NCBI RefSeq assembly: GCF_002871935.1
Contig: NZ_PNHQ01000018.1
Location: forward strand, 1 to 43,685
Source: Aerococcus viridans
GTDB taxonomy: Bacteria; Bacillota; Bacilli; Lactobacillales; Aerococcaceae
Direction of reading: 5' to 3'
Length of the DNA stretch: 43,685 nt
Shown here: piece after piece, positions 1 through 8,240 of the stretch
Layout of the letters: each line of letters starts with the position of its first letter
How positions within the stretch are numbered: the first letter of the stretch is position 1
Made by a program: the position numbers and the translations under genes
The notes under the pieces: generated by a model
Told to the model about the DNA's origin: nothing
Databases searched by the model: none
What the model saw: the letters and a program-made list of their open reading frames with translations, nothing else

Positions 1-1197
1 TTTTTTCTCACTCGACAGATATCGGTGACCCAATTCTTGAATATTGATAGCTGCCACACGATCATCATTAGATTGATACCCACAATTCTGACAAGTAAAC
101 AAGTGCTTATCTTGTTGTCTATTAGCTTTATCAATTGATTCACACTTCGGACAACGTTGGGACGTAAATTGTGCAGATACTTTTAAAACTTGCGAACCAC
201 TTTCTAAAGCTTTGTACATTAACTTTTCTTCAAAATCGAAGAAACGCCAAGAATGGTGTTCATACCGTGCATCTTGCTTACGATGGTGAGTCGTGTTAAA
301 AGTAACGTTCGTAAGATCTTCCACCACAAACAAGGTATTGGCCTCATATCGGTCAACGAGTGTCTTTGATAATTGATGGTTCACATCATTCATCCAGCGG
401 TTCTCTCGTCTTTCAATTGCTTTAAGGCGTCTGCGACTTGATTTGGTGTTCTTCGCTTGTAAGGACTGGCGCAATTTCTTAAAATGTCGTCTTTTCTTCA
501 TCATGCTTTTACCCGAATAGAAGATAGTATGGGCTGTATCATCCGCAATAGTTAGTACCTGTCTTAAACCACGGTCAATGCCTACAATCCGTTGGATATT
601 AGCTTCATCTGGGTCGTCTATCTCTTTGTTTGCGGATACGTGTAAGAACCACTTACCCTTACGACAGAGTAATTCAGCTTGACCGAACTTGTAACCATTC
701 TGGCTAAATTGTTGAAGATAAGCGATATGTTGCTTATCACAAGACACTTTAATTCGTCCTTGATTGGTCGTCAGTGAATAGGTATCGTCTTGATGATAAG
801 CGTAGTTACGATTACGTACGAACACAGCGACTGGTTGCTTAAACCCTAGGGGTTTCGTTAAATGGTAAAGGTCTTTATATAGCGTATGATATTTACCTGT
901 ATGGATATCTTTATAACGCTTAGGTTTTTGTTTAAACTGTGTTTTCACGGTCTTATATCTTGCGATTACCGTACGCATTACGGACTGGGCCATTTGCGAT
1001 TGCAGCCCAAAATCCTGACGTATCTGATGATACAAGGCGTTGTGCAAAGTCGTTTGACCTAATTCAAATTCATGGTCAAAGATGTATGTCGAAACAAAAT
1101 TACAAGCGTTTAAGAACTGTTGTTGGGTTTCTTCGAATTTTTCAATATCACTAACACTTGGGTATAATTGCACTTTAATCGTTTTCGTCAACTGCAT
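1..1197 (-). CDS. tnpB: TnpB, RNA-guided endonuclease of IS605 family (3' end beyond window)
   Basis: The frame is open without stops from ATG at 1197 (ribosome site AGAGGTGA just upstream) to the window edge, giving 399 codons, close to full family length. TnpB proteins are omega-RNA-guided DNA nucleases with a split RuvC fold and are ancestors of Cas12. All three RuvC acidic residues are present: D208 in GIDRG, E293 in VVEDL, and D379 in NDDRVAAIN. Between the last two is a zinc ribbon, CPKC followed by CQNCGY. The usual aspartate two residues before the last catalytic Asp is Asn here, a form I recall from lactic acid bacteria. The gene looks intact, so the nuclease may be active. The omega RNA would lie past the missing 3' end. 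Confidence 0.93.
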   Translation of the reverse strand, partial: MQLTKTIKVQLYPSVSDIEKFEETQQQFLNACNFVSTYIFDHEFELGQTTLHNALYHQIRQDFGLQSQMAQSVMRTVIARYKTVKTQFKQKPKRYKDIHTGKYHTLYKDLYHLTKPLGFKQPVAVFVRNRNYAYHQDDTYSLTTNQGRIKVSCDKQHIAYLQQFSQNGYKFGQAELLCRKGKWFLHVSANKEIDDPDEANIQRIVGIDRGLRQVLTIADDTAHTIFYSGKSMMKKRRHFKKLRQSLQAKNTKSSRRRLKAIERRENRWMNDVNHQLSKTLVDRYEANTLFVVEDLTNVTFNTTHHRKQDARYEHHSWRFFDFEEKLMYKALESGSQVLKVSAQFTSQRCPKCESIDKANRQQDKHLFTCQNCGYQSNDDRVAAINIQELGHRYLSSEKK

Positions 1198-1280
1198 CTT
1201 GTCACCTCTTTTCCCTTAAATACATCATAATATCTATTTAGAGGAAACATAAACGATAACCTAGTAAAATCAACAAAAAA

Positions 1281-1343
1281 GAGCTGTCTATTTCGCTAAT
1301 TCCTCCTAGGTATTAATACCTAGGTTTCCTTAGCTGACAGCTT
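1281..1343. repeat. Left-end hairpin of the tnpB element
   Basis: A perfect 20-bp palindrome at 1305-1324 is nested in outer arms GCTAA (1295-1299) with TTAGC (1330-1334) and AGCTGTC (1282-1288) with GACAGCT (1336-1342). On the tnpB strand it is followed by a T6 run, so it could also act as a terminator shielding tnpB from outside transcription. The position between tnpB and the flank suggests the transposase-recognised left end. Confidence 0.7.
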
Positions 1344-1655
1344 GTAAATGAAAATAATGATAAGGTCGCAGAAATACGTAAAAAGATTTCCTTATTTAGG
1401 GATAACTATAAAGTGACTTCTTTAAATTGGGATGTTAAAGGGAATATTCTTGATTTTGACTACCGTATTACGGATGAAAATGGGGACCGTATTGCTCGTA
1501 TCGACCGTAAATTAATTGCTATTCGTGATACCTTTGTTATTGATATAGAAGATCATGTACCAGCTGATGTGGTGCCAATTATTTTAGGTGTCGTCATGGC
1601 TATTGACCTAGTGGTTGAACGTAAAGACGATGACGACGACAAAGATGAAGACTAG
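1344..1655 (+). pseudogene. 3' fragment of a YxjI-like tubby/LURP-one-related gene, cut by the tnpB element
   Basis: The frame is open from the element boundary at 1344 to the stop at 1655 (about 103 residues). The residues before the possible GTG at 1413 already read as protein (NENNDKVAEIRKKISLF) and match the middle of the YxjI/LURP-one beta-barrel family. The part after 1413 has the family's closing pattern: a GWD-like turn (LNWDVKG), DYRI, ARIDRK, and a final hydrophobic helix ending in AIDLVV. Family members are usually about 160 residues, so the N-terminal third or more is missing, evidently displaced by the insertion. The tail is highly acidic (DDDDDKDED). Family function is unclear (a phospholipid-scramblase-like fold). 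A short product from GTG 1413 is possible, but its ribosome site is poor. Confidence 0.75.
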
Positions 1656-1681
1656 TATTGTATTTAAATAGTTGACTGAAG

Positions 1682-1718
1682 AAGGCTACGACCGTATGGA
1701 TCGTGGCCTTTTTTATTT
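1682..1718 (+). terminator. Intrinsic terminator after the yxjI fragment
   Basis: AAGGCTACGA pairs with TCGTGGCCTT (one G-T pair), followed by a T run. It separates the broken gene from the SOS unit. Confidence 0.75.
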
Positions 1719-1744
1719 AAAGGGAAAAATTTCTTTGAAATCAC

Positions 1745-1773
1745 TTGTATTTTGCGAACATACGTTCTATTAT
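1745..1773 (+). promoter_or_regulatory. Promoter of the SOS Y-family polymerase unit
   Basis: TTGTAT (1745-1750), a 17-bp spacer and TATTAT (1768-1773) form a sigma-A-type promoter. The first LexA box fills the spacer, so repressor would block polymerase directly. Confidence 0.75.
1755..1767. promoter_or_regulatory. LexA (SOS) box 1
   Basis: CGAACATACGTTC matches the Bacillus-type LexA/DinR consensus CGAACRNRYGTTYC at every specified base up to the last two positions. It lies between -35 and -10. Confidence 0.88.
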
Positions 1774-1779
1774 TATTTA

Positions 1780-1792
1780 GAACATACGTTCG
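1780..1792. promoter_or_regulatory. LexA (SOS) box 2
   Basis: GAACATACGTTCG repeats the same core palindrome GAACATACGTTC about 25 bp downstream, around or just after the expected transcription start. Two boxes suggest tight repression. Confidence 0.88.
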
Positions 1793-1841
1793 ATTTTTTT
1801 AAGAACGTAAATTTAAATATCTAAGCTAAGGAGGGCTAAAG

Positions 1842-3203
1842 ATGTTTGCAAATAATGTAACATTTGATTATTCAAAGGAACCTAGTCGCGATATTTTATG
1901 TATCGATTGTAAATCATTTTATGCCTCAGTGGAGGCAGCGGCGCGTGATTTGGATCCACTAACCACAAAATTAGTGGTTATGTCCTACCATGATGCAACT
2001 GGAGGTCAAAGTAGAGGGTCAGGACTGATTTTAGCTAGCTCACCAGCAGCTAAAAAAGCGTTTAATATCTCTAATGTCACTCGAGCACGCGATTTACCTT
2101 ATCCCTATCCAGATGATTTGGTGATCGTGCAACCCCAGATGCGCCTTTATATGGAGAAGAATCAAGAAATTAACCGGATTTATAAGACTTACGTAGATGA
2201 AGCCAATCACCACGTATTTTCAATAGACGAGAGTTTCTTAGATGTTACGGATTCATTGCGACTGTTTAAGGTCAGTAGTGCCTACGAAATGGCGCAGAAA
2301 ATCCAAAAAGATGTCTTTGATCAAACTGGCATTTATACGACTATCGGCATCGGTGATAACCCTTTTCTAGCGAAAGCAGCCTTAGATATTGGTTCAAAAA
2401 AAGAAAAAAGCATGATTGCTGAGTGGCGATATGAAGATGTGTCCAAGACCTTATGGCAAGTTGCTGATTTAACACAAATTTGTGGTATTGGTCACCGGAT
2501 GGCCCGCCGCTTACAAGGGATGGGCATTAATAATGTTTATGATCTAGCGCACTCTTCTTACTATGTATTAAAAGACAAATTAGGGGTGATGGGTGCTCAG
2601 CTTTACGCACATGCTTGGGGAATTGACCGATCTTTTCTTGGAACCCCTTATACTAGTAAAGACAAGTCTATCGGCAACAGCCAAGTCCTACCAAGAGACT
2701 ACACGGATAAGGATGAAATTGCGATAGTGGTGAAGGAAATGGCCGATCAAGTTGGGACGCGGCTAAGAAGAGCTGGTGCTCAAACACAAATAGTTGGCCT
2801 TGGGATAGGCTATTCTATAGGCTATTTTGATGCGTATGGTAAAAGGGGTATCCATAAACAAATAAAGGTAAGTCCAACCAACCAAAGTAAAGTCATTGCT
2901 GAGGCAGCTTTATATTTATTGTCTTTAATCTATGACCACCAAGTAGTACGAAATATTTCTTTGTATAGCGGACAGCTTGTTTATCAGCAAGCCGTGCAAT
3001 TAGATTTATTTGAATCAGAAAATAAACAAGTAGCAGATATGACAACAGATAGGATTATCGATACAATCCGTAAGAAATATGGCTTCAAAAGTCTTGTTTA
3101 TGCGTCATCACTTAAACCAGGTGGTCGGGCTATTGAACGATCAAGCTTAGTTGGTGGTCATGCTGGTGGTATGGCTGGTATTGAAGGTGAGGGTCATGGA
3201 TAA
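1842..3203 (+). CDS. SOS-induced Y-family DNA polymerase (UmuC/UvrX type)
   Basis: Error-prone translesion polymerase of the ImpB/MucB/UmuC group, 453 residues. Catalytic acidic motifs are visible: D22 in CIDCKSFYASVE, and D129-E130 in SIDESFLDVT. A helix-hairpin-helix-like stretch (ICGIGHRMARRLQGMGI) follows the palm, and the C-terminal little-finger region contains QLDLF (386-390), a textbook beta-clamp-binding peptide. The start has a strong site, AAGGAGG. Transcription is controlled by two LexA boxes. The next gene, YolD-like, overlaps its stop by 8 bases, a pairing typical of UvrX/UmuC genes in Firmicute chromosomes, plasmids and prophages. It is distinct from DinB at 13234. The exact subfamily name is uncertain. 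Confidence 0.93.
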   Translation: MFANNVTFDYSKEPSRDILCIDCKSFYASVEAAARDLDPLTTKLVVMSYHDATGGQSRGSGLILASSPAAKKAFNISNVTRARDLPYPYPDDLVIVQPQMRLYMEKNQEINRIYKTYVDEANHHVFSIDESFLDVTDSLRLFKVSSAYEMAQKIQKDVFDQTGIYTTIGIGDNPFLAKAALDIGSKKEKSMIAEWRYEDVSKTLWQVADLTQICGIGHRMARRLQGMGINNVYDLAHSSYYVLKDKLGVMGAQLYAHAWGIDRSFLGTPYTSKDKSIGNSQVLPRDYTDKDEIAIVVKEMADQVGTRLRRAGAQTQIVGLGIGYSIGYFDAYGKRGIHKQIKVSPTNQSKVIAEAALYLLSLIYDHQVVRNISLYSGQLVYQQAVQLDLFESENKQVADMTTDRIIDTIRKKYGFKSLVYASSLKPGGRAIERSSLVGGHAGGMAGIEGEGHG

Positions 3204-3675
3204 GCAAGATAAACCATTTTTACCGTGGACACTTCCTGAGGCAATAATAGAGGCCAAACGATCCTGGTTAAAAAGACAACAACACCCAAGAACGCGTAAA
3301 CACTTTATCCCTTATAATGAGTATGAAGACCGCCCCTTTGGTATGAAGTGGGCAACAGCCTATGCTATGGATGAGTTGGTTAAGGGTATCCAGTCTAACC
3401 ATGAAGATGCGACCAAAGTACCAGTCGCTTTGCCAGAAATGACGAGGGAAGCCATTGATCAAGTGTTGCAGGAAGCTTGGTTAACCCATTATCCCGTATC
3501 CATTCAATTATCATTGAAAGATGATTTAGGACGGTACTTTGATAATATTGTTGGTTGGTTTAACGGTGAATGTAATTATTTCTATTTTATTATCGGTAAT
3601 CGCAAGATTTTATGGGACGATGTCCGCCATATTGCCTTGGTCAAAGAAAGTAAGTGGTCGCATATTGACCTTTAG
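3196..3675 (+). CDS. YolD-like protein, partner of the SOS polymerase
   Basis: The start is placed at ATG 3196, which overlaps the polymerase stop (ATGGATAA) and follows a GGTGAGGG site. Upstream ATGs in this frame lie inside the polymerase gene. The product has 159 residues. It fits the YolD-like family in its typical position after a UvrX/UmuC gene: an early DRPFGMKWATAYAMDEL segment, a central helical stretch, and a C-terminal beta part (GRYFDNIVGWFNGECNYFYF) ending in a conserved DDVRHIAL segment. Family members are proposed accessory or regulatory partners of Y-family polymerases, and the molecular role is not established. Translational coupling implies a fixed ratio with the polymerase. 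Confidence 0.8.
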   Translation: MDKQDKPFLPWTLPEAIIEAKRSWLKRQQHPRTRKHFIPYNEYEDRPFGMKWATAYAMDELVKGIQSNHEDATKVPVALPEMTREAIDQVLQEAWLTHYPVSIQLSLKDDLGRYFDNIVGWFNGECNYFYFIIGNRKILWDDVRHIALVKESKWSHIDL

Positions 3676-3739
3676 TTTGATTTTTATCAAGCGAATTTGC
3701 TGTAAGATTGATATAACAAGCTTTTTTATTAGTAAAAAA

Positions 3740-3793
3740 GGTCAAAAATATCCACAATAAATGTTTGACCTATTCTGACTAAAGTGATATACT
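3740..3793 (+). promoter_or_regulatory. clpB promoter with CtsR operator
   Basis: TTGACC (3765-3770), a 17-bp spacer and TATACT (3788-3793) form the promoter. On the opposite strand 3780-3764 reads AGTCAGAATAGGTCAAA, one base off the CtsR consensus RGTCAAANANRGTCAAA, and it covers the -35. A further GGTCAAA half-site lies at 3740-3746. This implies heat-shock control by CtsR. Confidence 0.87.
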
Positions 3794-3823
3794 ATAAGCA
3801 TAAAGCAAAAGGAGTGATGTGAA

Positions 3824-6445
3824 ATGGCAAACATGGAAATGACTACAACCTTACAAGAGGCCATCGCAAATGCCCAACAAATTGCTATGACTCGTAAACA
3901 TCAAGAAATTGGGATACCCCATATGTTTACATCGTTGGTGCAACCTGGAAACTTTGCTTATGACTTTTATGAAGATTTAAATGTGCCAATGACAGCATTA
4001 ACTGAAGAATTAGACCGTGAATTGGATGCAATTCCAGTGGTCCAAGGTACAAACGTACAATATGGTCAAGGTATATCACGTGGATTGGGTGAATTAATTC
4101 AAAAGGCTCAAGTACGCGCGGAAAAACATGGTGACGAATTTTTAGCTACCGAAATGGTGCTAGCGGCTATCAATGATGTAGCTTATACTGACCTAGCAAA
4201 ATGGTTCAAGCAACACCAAATTACTGCAAAAGCGCTAGAAGAAAAAATTGATGATTTGAGACAGGGTGATCGTGTGACAAGTAAACAAGCAGAAGAAAAT
4301 TATGAAGCTTTAGAAAAATACGGTGTCGACTTAGTCGAACAAGTAAAAGCGGGTAAAATGGATCCCATTATCGGACGAGATGAAGAGATTCGTGATGTTA
4401 TTCGGATTTTATCTCGTAAATCTAAAAATAACCCTGTCTTAATCGGTGAACCAGGTGTAGGGAAAACAGCTATTATTGAAGGTTTAGCCCAACGTATTGT
4501 AAAAAGAGATGTTCCTGATAACCTTAAAGATAAGACAGTTTTTTCATTAGATATGGGTGCTTTAATTTCCGGTGCGAAATATCGTGGGGAATTTGAAGAA
4601 CGGTTGAAAGCTGTTTTAAATGAAGTGAAAAAAGCGGATGGCCGTATTATCCTATTTATTGATGAAATCCATAATATTGTGGGTGCAGGTAAAACAGAAG
4701 GGTCAATGGATGCAGGTAACCTACTAAAACCAATGTTAGCCCGTGGGGAATTACACTGTATTGGTGCGACAACCTTGGATGAATACCGTAAATATATGGA
4801 ACAAGACAAGGCATTGGAACGTCGTTTCCAACGTGTTTTAGTGAAAGAACCAAGTGTTGAAGATACTATTTCAATCTTGCGTGGTTTAAAAGAACGTTAT
4901 GAATTACACCACGAGGTAACAATCCATGACCAAGCTCTTGTAGCGGCAGCTGAATTATCAGACCGTTACATTACTGACCGCTATTTACCAGATAAGGCAC
5001 TTGATTTAGTAGATGAAGCGAGTGCTGAAATTCGTGTACAAATGAACTCATTACCGACAGAATTAGACCAAGAACGACGTCGTTTAATTCAATTAGAAAT
5101 TGAAGAAAAGGCGCTTCAAGAGGAGAAAGATGAAGCAAGTAAACGTCGTCTAGCTGATCTTCAAGAAGAGTTAGCTGAAGTACGTGAAAAAACCAACCAA
5201 TTAACCATGCAATGGCAAGTGGAAAAAGGTGGTATGTCAGATATTAATGCTAAACGTCAAGAAATTGACAACGCTAAACATGCTTTAGAACAAGCAGAAA
5301 ATGACTACAACCTTGAAGAAGCAGCCAAATTACAACATGCAACTATTCCAAAATTGGAACAAGAATTGATAGATATGGAAAAAGCCTATCATGAGCATGC
5401 GGATAAGAGCGCGGATCGCTTAGTAGAAGAATCGGTTACAGAAGATTCAATTGCTGCTGTCGTTTCAAGGGTGACTGGTATTCCAGTAACCAAATTGGTT
5501 GAAGGTGAACGAGAAAAACTACTGCATTTAGATGACACATTACATATGCGTGTTGTGGGTCAAGATGAAGCAGTAGATAGTGTAACGAATGCCGTATTAC
5601 GGTCTCGTGCAGGTGTTCAAGATCCAAACCGACCTTTAGGTTCATTCTTATTCTTAGGACCAACTGGTGTTGGTAAAACTGAATTGGCTAAGGCTTTAGC
5701 AGAAGCGATGTTTGATTCAGAGAATAATATGGTGCGTTTAGATATGAGTGAGTACATGGATAAAATTAACGTCACACGTTTAATCGGGGCAGCTCCAGGT
5801 TATGTTGGTTACGAAGAAGGTGGCCAATTAACAGAAGCTGTACGCCGTAATCCATATACTGTTGTCTTGTTAGATGAGGTTGAAAAAGCGCATCCGGATG
5901 TATTCAATATTCTATTACAAATTTTAGATGATGGTCGACTAACTGACTCACAAGGTCGCATTGTAGACTTTAAAAATACGATCATTATTATGACAAGTAA
6001 CCTAGGATCAGATGCCTTGTTAGAGGGAACTGATGAAAATGGTGAAATTGAAGATGAAGCAAGAGAAACTGTACAAAATGCGTTAAAAATGCACTTTAGA
6101 CCAGAGTTCTTAAATCGTATTGATGATACCATCTTATTCAGACCATTATCACACAATGATATGGACGGTATCGTACGCAAGATGTTAGCTCAATTAAGTG
6201 ACCGCCTAGCGAGTCAAGAAATTGCTGTAACATTTAGTGACGAATTAGTTAGCTGGATTGGTGATACTGCTTATGATCCACAATTTGGTGCACGACCATT
6301 ACGTCGTTTCATCACCAACCAAGTGGAAACCCCAGTAGCACGTGCAATTATTGCAGGTACTATCAGTAAACAACACGCAGTGAATATCTCAATTGATGAA
6401 AATCATGAAATCGATTTTGATGTAACACCATTAGTTGAAGATTAA
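3824..6445 (+). CDS. clpB: ATP-dependent disaggregase ClpB
   Basis: Hsp100 chaperone that, with DnaK, pulls proteins out of aggregates in the cytoplasm. Its 873 residues are normal for ClpB. Order: an N-terminal Clp repeat domain (about 5-150); a first AAA+ module with Walker A GEPGVGKT (208-215) and Walker B FIDE (D280-E281); a long middle coiled-coil rich in Glu, Lys and Gln (about 410-530), which distinguishes ClpB from ClpA/ClpX; a second AAA+ module with GPTGVGKT (612-619) and LLDE (D684-E685); and a C-terminal D2-small domain with FGARPLRR. No ClpP-docking tripeptide was noticed. The start has the site AAAGGAG. It is monocistronic, with a CtsR-controlled promoter upstream and a strong terminator downstream. 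Confidence 0.96.
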   Translation: MANMEMTTTLQEAIANAQQIAMTRKHQEIGIPHMFTSLVQPGNFAYDFYEDLNVPMTALTEELDRELDAIPVVQGTNVQYGQGISRGLGELIQKAQVRAEKHGDEFLATEMVLAAINDVAYTDLAKWFKQHQITAKALEEKIDDLRQGDRVTSKQAEENYEALEKYGVDLVEQVKAGKMDPIIGRDEEIRDVIRILSRKSKNNPVLIGEPGVGKTAIIEGLAQRIVKRDVPDNLKDKTVFSLDMGALISGAKYRGEFEERLKAVLNEVKKADGRIILFIDEIHNIVGAGKTEGSMDAGNLLKPMLARGELHCIGATTLDEYRKYMEQDKALERRFQRVLVKEPSVEDTISILRGLKERYELHHEVTIHDQALVAAAELSDRYITDRYLPDKALDLVDEASAEIRVQMNSLPTELDQERRRLIQLEIEEKALQEEKDEASKRRLADLQEELAEVREKTNQLTMQWQVEKGGMSDINAKRQEIDNAKHALEQAENDYNLEEAAKLQHATIPKLEQELIDMEKAYHEHADKSADRLVEESVTEDSIAAVVSRVTGIPVTKLVEGEREKLLHLDDTLHMRVVGQDEAVDSVTNAVLRSRAGVQDPNRPLGSFLFLGPTGVGKTELAKALAEAMFDSENNMVRLDMSEYMDKINVTRLIGAAPGYVGYEEGGQLTEAVRRNPYTVVLLDEVEKAHPDVFNILLQILDDGRLTDSQGRIVDFKNTIIIMTSNLGSDALLEGTDENGEIEDEARETVQNALKMHFRPEFLNRIDDTILFRPLSHNDMDGIVRKMLAQLSDRLASQEIAVTFSDELVSWIGDTAYDPQFGARPLRRFITNQVETPVARAIIAGTISKQHAVNISIDENHEIDFDVTPLVED

Positions 6446-6479
6446 CGCTACATAAAGTAAAAAAATAAATAAACTCCCC

Positions 6480-6521
6480 CCCCCACAGTCGCTAGTAATA
6501 TAGGTCTGTGGGGGCTTTTTT
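6480..6521 (+). terminator. Intrinsic terminator of clpB
   Basis: CCCCCACAG (6480-6488) pairs perfectly with CTGTGGGGG (6506-6514), followed by C and T6. The left arm is part of a run of nine cytosines (6476-6484). Confidence 0.9.
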
Positions 6522-6628
6522 CATAAATGAACATAAAGCATGATACTAGTTAAAATAAGTTATCATTATGAAAGCGGTCTTTCTATATGGTAAAATATAT
6601 AGTATAGAAGATACATGGAGGTGGAGAA

Positions 6629-7240
6629 ATGGAGACGTTGTTATTTTCCATTGGTATCCTAGCCATTATCGCTGGTATGATGACGCGTCATTATATGCTG
6701 GGTGGCATTGTTGGTGCGGGATCATTCTTACTGTATTTTGGTTTGTATGATAATGGGTCATGGTTGTCTTTGCTGTTGTTTGCTTTAGGGACAATTTTGA
6801 TTATTTCTGAAGTATTTTTACCTACTTATGGGATATTGGGCATTGTTGGGTTATTGGTCGGTTCCTGGGGGTTAATAGGCCAAACGGCTGAAATCGGTGA
6901 TACAATTGTCGATTTAACGATTGGTATAGTTGTGGGCATTGTGGCTTTTTACATTTTAGTGAAGTTAGGTTATCGTATTCCTTTTAATGACCAAATTGTA
7001 CTGAAGACATCGTTGAACAAGGAACGTGGGTATCAATCACAGCGTGTGTCAGTTGCGGATTATGTATCCAAAGAAGCTGTAACACTGACGCCTTTGCGAC
7101 CAACCGGAAAGGCTACGTTTACTGATGGACAGATTTTAGAAGTCATGAGTGATAATGAAGTGATAGGTAGTGACGAGCGTGTGGTTGTTGTGAGTGTTCG
7201 GAACAATCAGTTATTAGTAAGGAGAGTGAACCATGTATAA
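6629..7240 (+). CDS. NfeD-like membrane protein, FloA partner
   Basis: Polytopic membrane protein of the NfeD family, 203 residues. Four hydrophobic segments fill residues 1-120, and a soluble C-terminal part (about 145-203) of beta character ([20 protein letters not shown]) fits the OB-fold of NfeD. It lacks the N-terminal ClpP-like protease domain of long NfeD proteins, so it is the short form. The ribosome site is GGAGGTGG. Its last 8 bases overlap the start of floA, and nfeD-flotillin pairing is the standard arrangement. NfeD is thought to help organise or traffic flotillin assemblies in membrane microdomains; that is family knowledge. Confidence 0.88.
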   Translation: METLLFSIGILAIIAGMMTRHYMLGGIVGAGSFLLYFGLYDNGSWLSLLLFALGTILIISEVFLPTYGILGIVGLLVGSWGLIGQTAEIGDTIVDLTIGIVVGIVAFYILVKLGYRIPFNDQIVLKTSLNKERGYQSQRVSVADYVSKEAVTLTPLRPTGKATFTDGQILEVMSDNEVIGSDERVVVVSVRNNQLLVRRVNHV

Positions 7241-8240
7241 TTCATATGGAAATACGACAAGTATTTGGGGCATTTTGATTTTAGCTATCATTATTCTAGT
7301 TATTTTAACGCTGTTCTTTACCTTTGTGCCAGTTGGCCTTTGGGTAACTGCATATTTCTCAGGGGTAAAGGTAGGGATTGGCGATTTAGTCGGCATGCGG
7401 CTACGTCGTGTGAATCCAAATCATATTATTAAACCGATGATCAAAGCAACAAAAGCTGGATTAACGCTTGATTTAAATGATTTAGAAGCCCACTATTTAG
7501 CAGGTGGGGATATTAATATGGTTGTGGATGCCTTAATCGCAGCCCAACGTGCGAATATTGATCTAGAATTTGAACAAGCTGCGGCTATTGACTTAGCAGG
7601 TCGTGACGTGTTTGAGGCCGTTCAAGTATCAGTAAATCCTAAGGTGATTGAAACACCGATTATATCAGCGGTTGCGATGAATGGTATTGAAGTGCGTGCG
7701 AAAGCGAAAGTAACTGTTCGTGCGAATATTGAACGTTTAGTTGGGGGTGCTGGTGAATCTACGATTATTGCCCGTGTTGGTGAAGGTATTGTGACCACTG
7801 TCGGTTCATCAGCAACACATTCAGAAGTTTTGGAAAATCCAGATGCGATTTCACAAACTATTTTGCGAAAAGGTTTAGACTCAGGGACAGCATTTGAAAT
7901 TTTATCTATTGATATTGCGGATGTAGATGTAGGTCGTAATATTGGGGCTAAACTTCAAGCAGAGCAAGCAGAAGCGGATAAACGAATTGCCCAAGCCAAG
8001 GCTGAAGAACGTCGTGCGATGGCGGTTGCTCAAGAGCAAGAAAATATTGCGAAAACACAAGAAATGCACGCTAAAGTTGTAGAGGCACAATCTCAAGTAC
8101 CAGAAGCCTTAGCTGAGGCCTTTAGAAATGGTAAAATTGGGGTAATGGATTATTACAATATGCAAAATATTCAAGCAGATACGAAGATGCGTGAAAGTCT
8201 TTCTGAAGGAGAAACTGAACATCATTCAGGTGATCAATAA
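7233..8240 (+). CDS. floA: Flotillin-like protein FloA
   Basis: Membrane scaffold protein of functional membrane microdomains, 335 residues, the usual FloA (YqfA) length. Residues about 10-45 form the membrane hairpin. They are followed by a PHB/SPFH-type domain ([65 protein letters not shown]) and a Glu/Ala-rich helical flotillin segment (about 235-300, [21 protein letters not shown]). The start overlaps nfeD by 8 bases. Its stop TAA shares its last base with the ATG of the next gene, so all three genes are translationally coupled. Confidence 0.95.
   Translation: MYNSYGNTTSIWGILILAIIILVILTLFFTFVPVGLWVTAYFSGVKVGIGDLVGMRLRRVNPNHIIKPMIKATKAGLTLDLNDLEAHYLAGGDINMVVDALIAAQRANIDLEFEQAAAIDLAGRDVFEAVQVSVNPKVIETPIISAVAMNGIEVRAKAKVTVRANIERLVGGAGESTIIARVGEGIVTTVGSSATHSEVLENPDAISQTILRKGLDSGTAFEILSIDIADVDVGRNIGAKLQAEQAEADKRIAQAKAEERRAMAVAQEQENIAKTQEMHAKVVEAQSQVPEALAEAFRNGKIGVMDYYNMQNIQADTKMRESLSEGETEHHSGDQ

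Larger units (their letters stand above)
1..1343 (-). mobile_element. IS200/IS605-type element (tnpB-only), partial, left end included
   Basis: The segment carries a tnpB gene reading leftwards. Beyond its 5' end lies a large imperfect palindrome (1281-1343), as expected for the subterminal hairpin at the left end of IS200/IS605 elements. No tnpA is visible, so it looks like an IS1341-type tnpB-only element, although the right end is outside the window. The left boundary is inferred at 1343/1344, because the open frame of the interrupted downstream gene starts there and the element strand reads TTTAC immediately outside. Known family members insert next to short TTAC-like targets. Confidence 0.8.

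Noticed and set aside
939..1154. Plus-strand open frame inside tnpB
   Set aside because: It is an opposite-strand shadow of the intact tnpB frame.
3539..3760. Plus-strand open frame overlapping the end of the YolD-like gene
   Set aside because: It lies in another frame of a clear gene and runs over the clpB promoter region, with no ribosome site.
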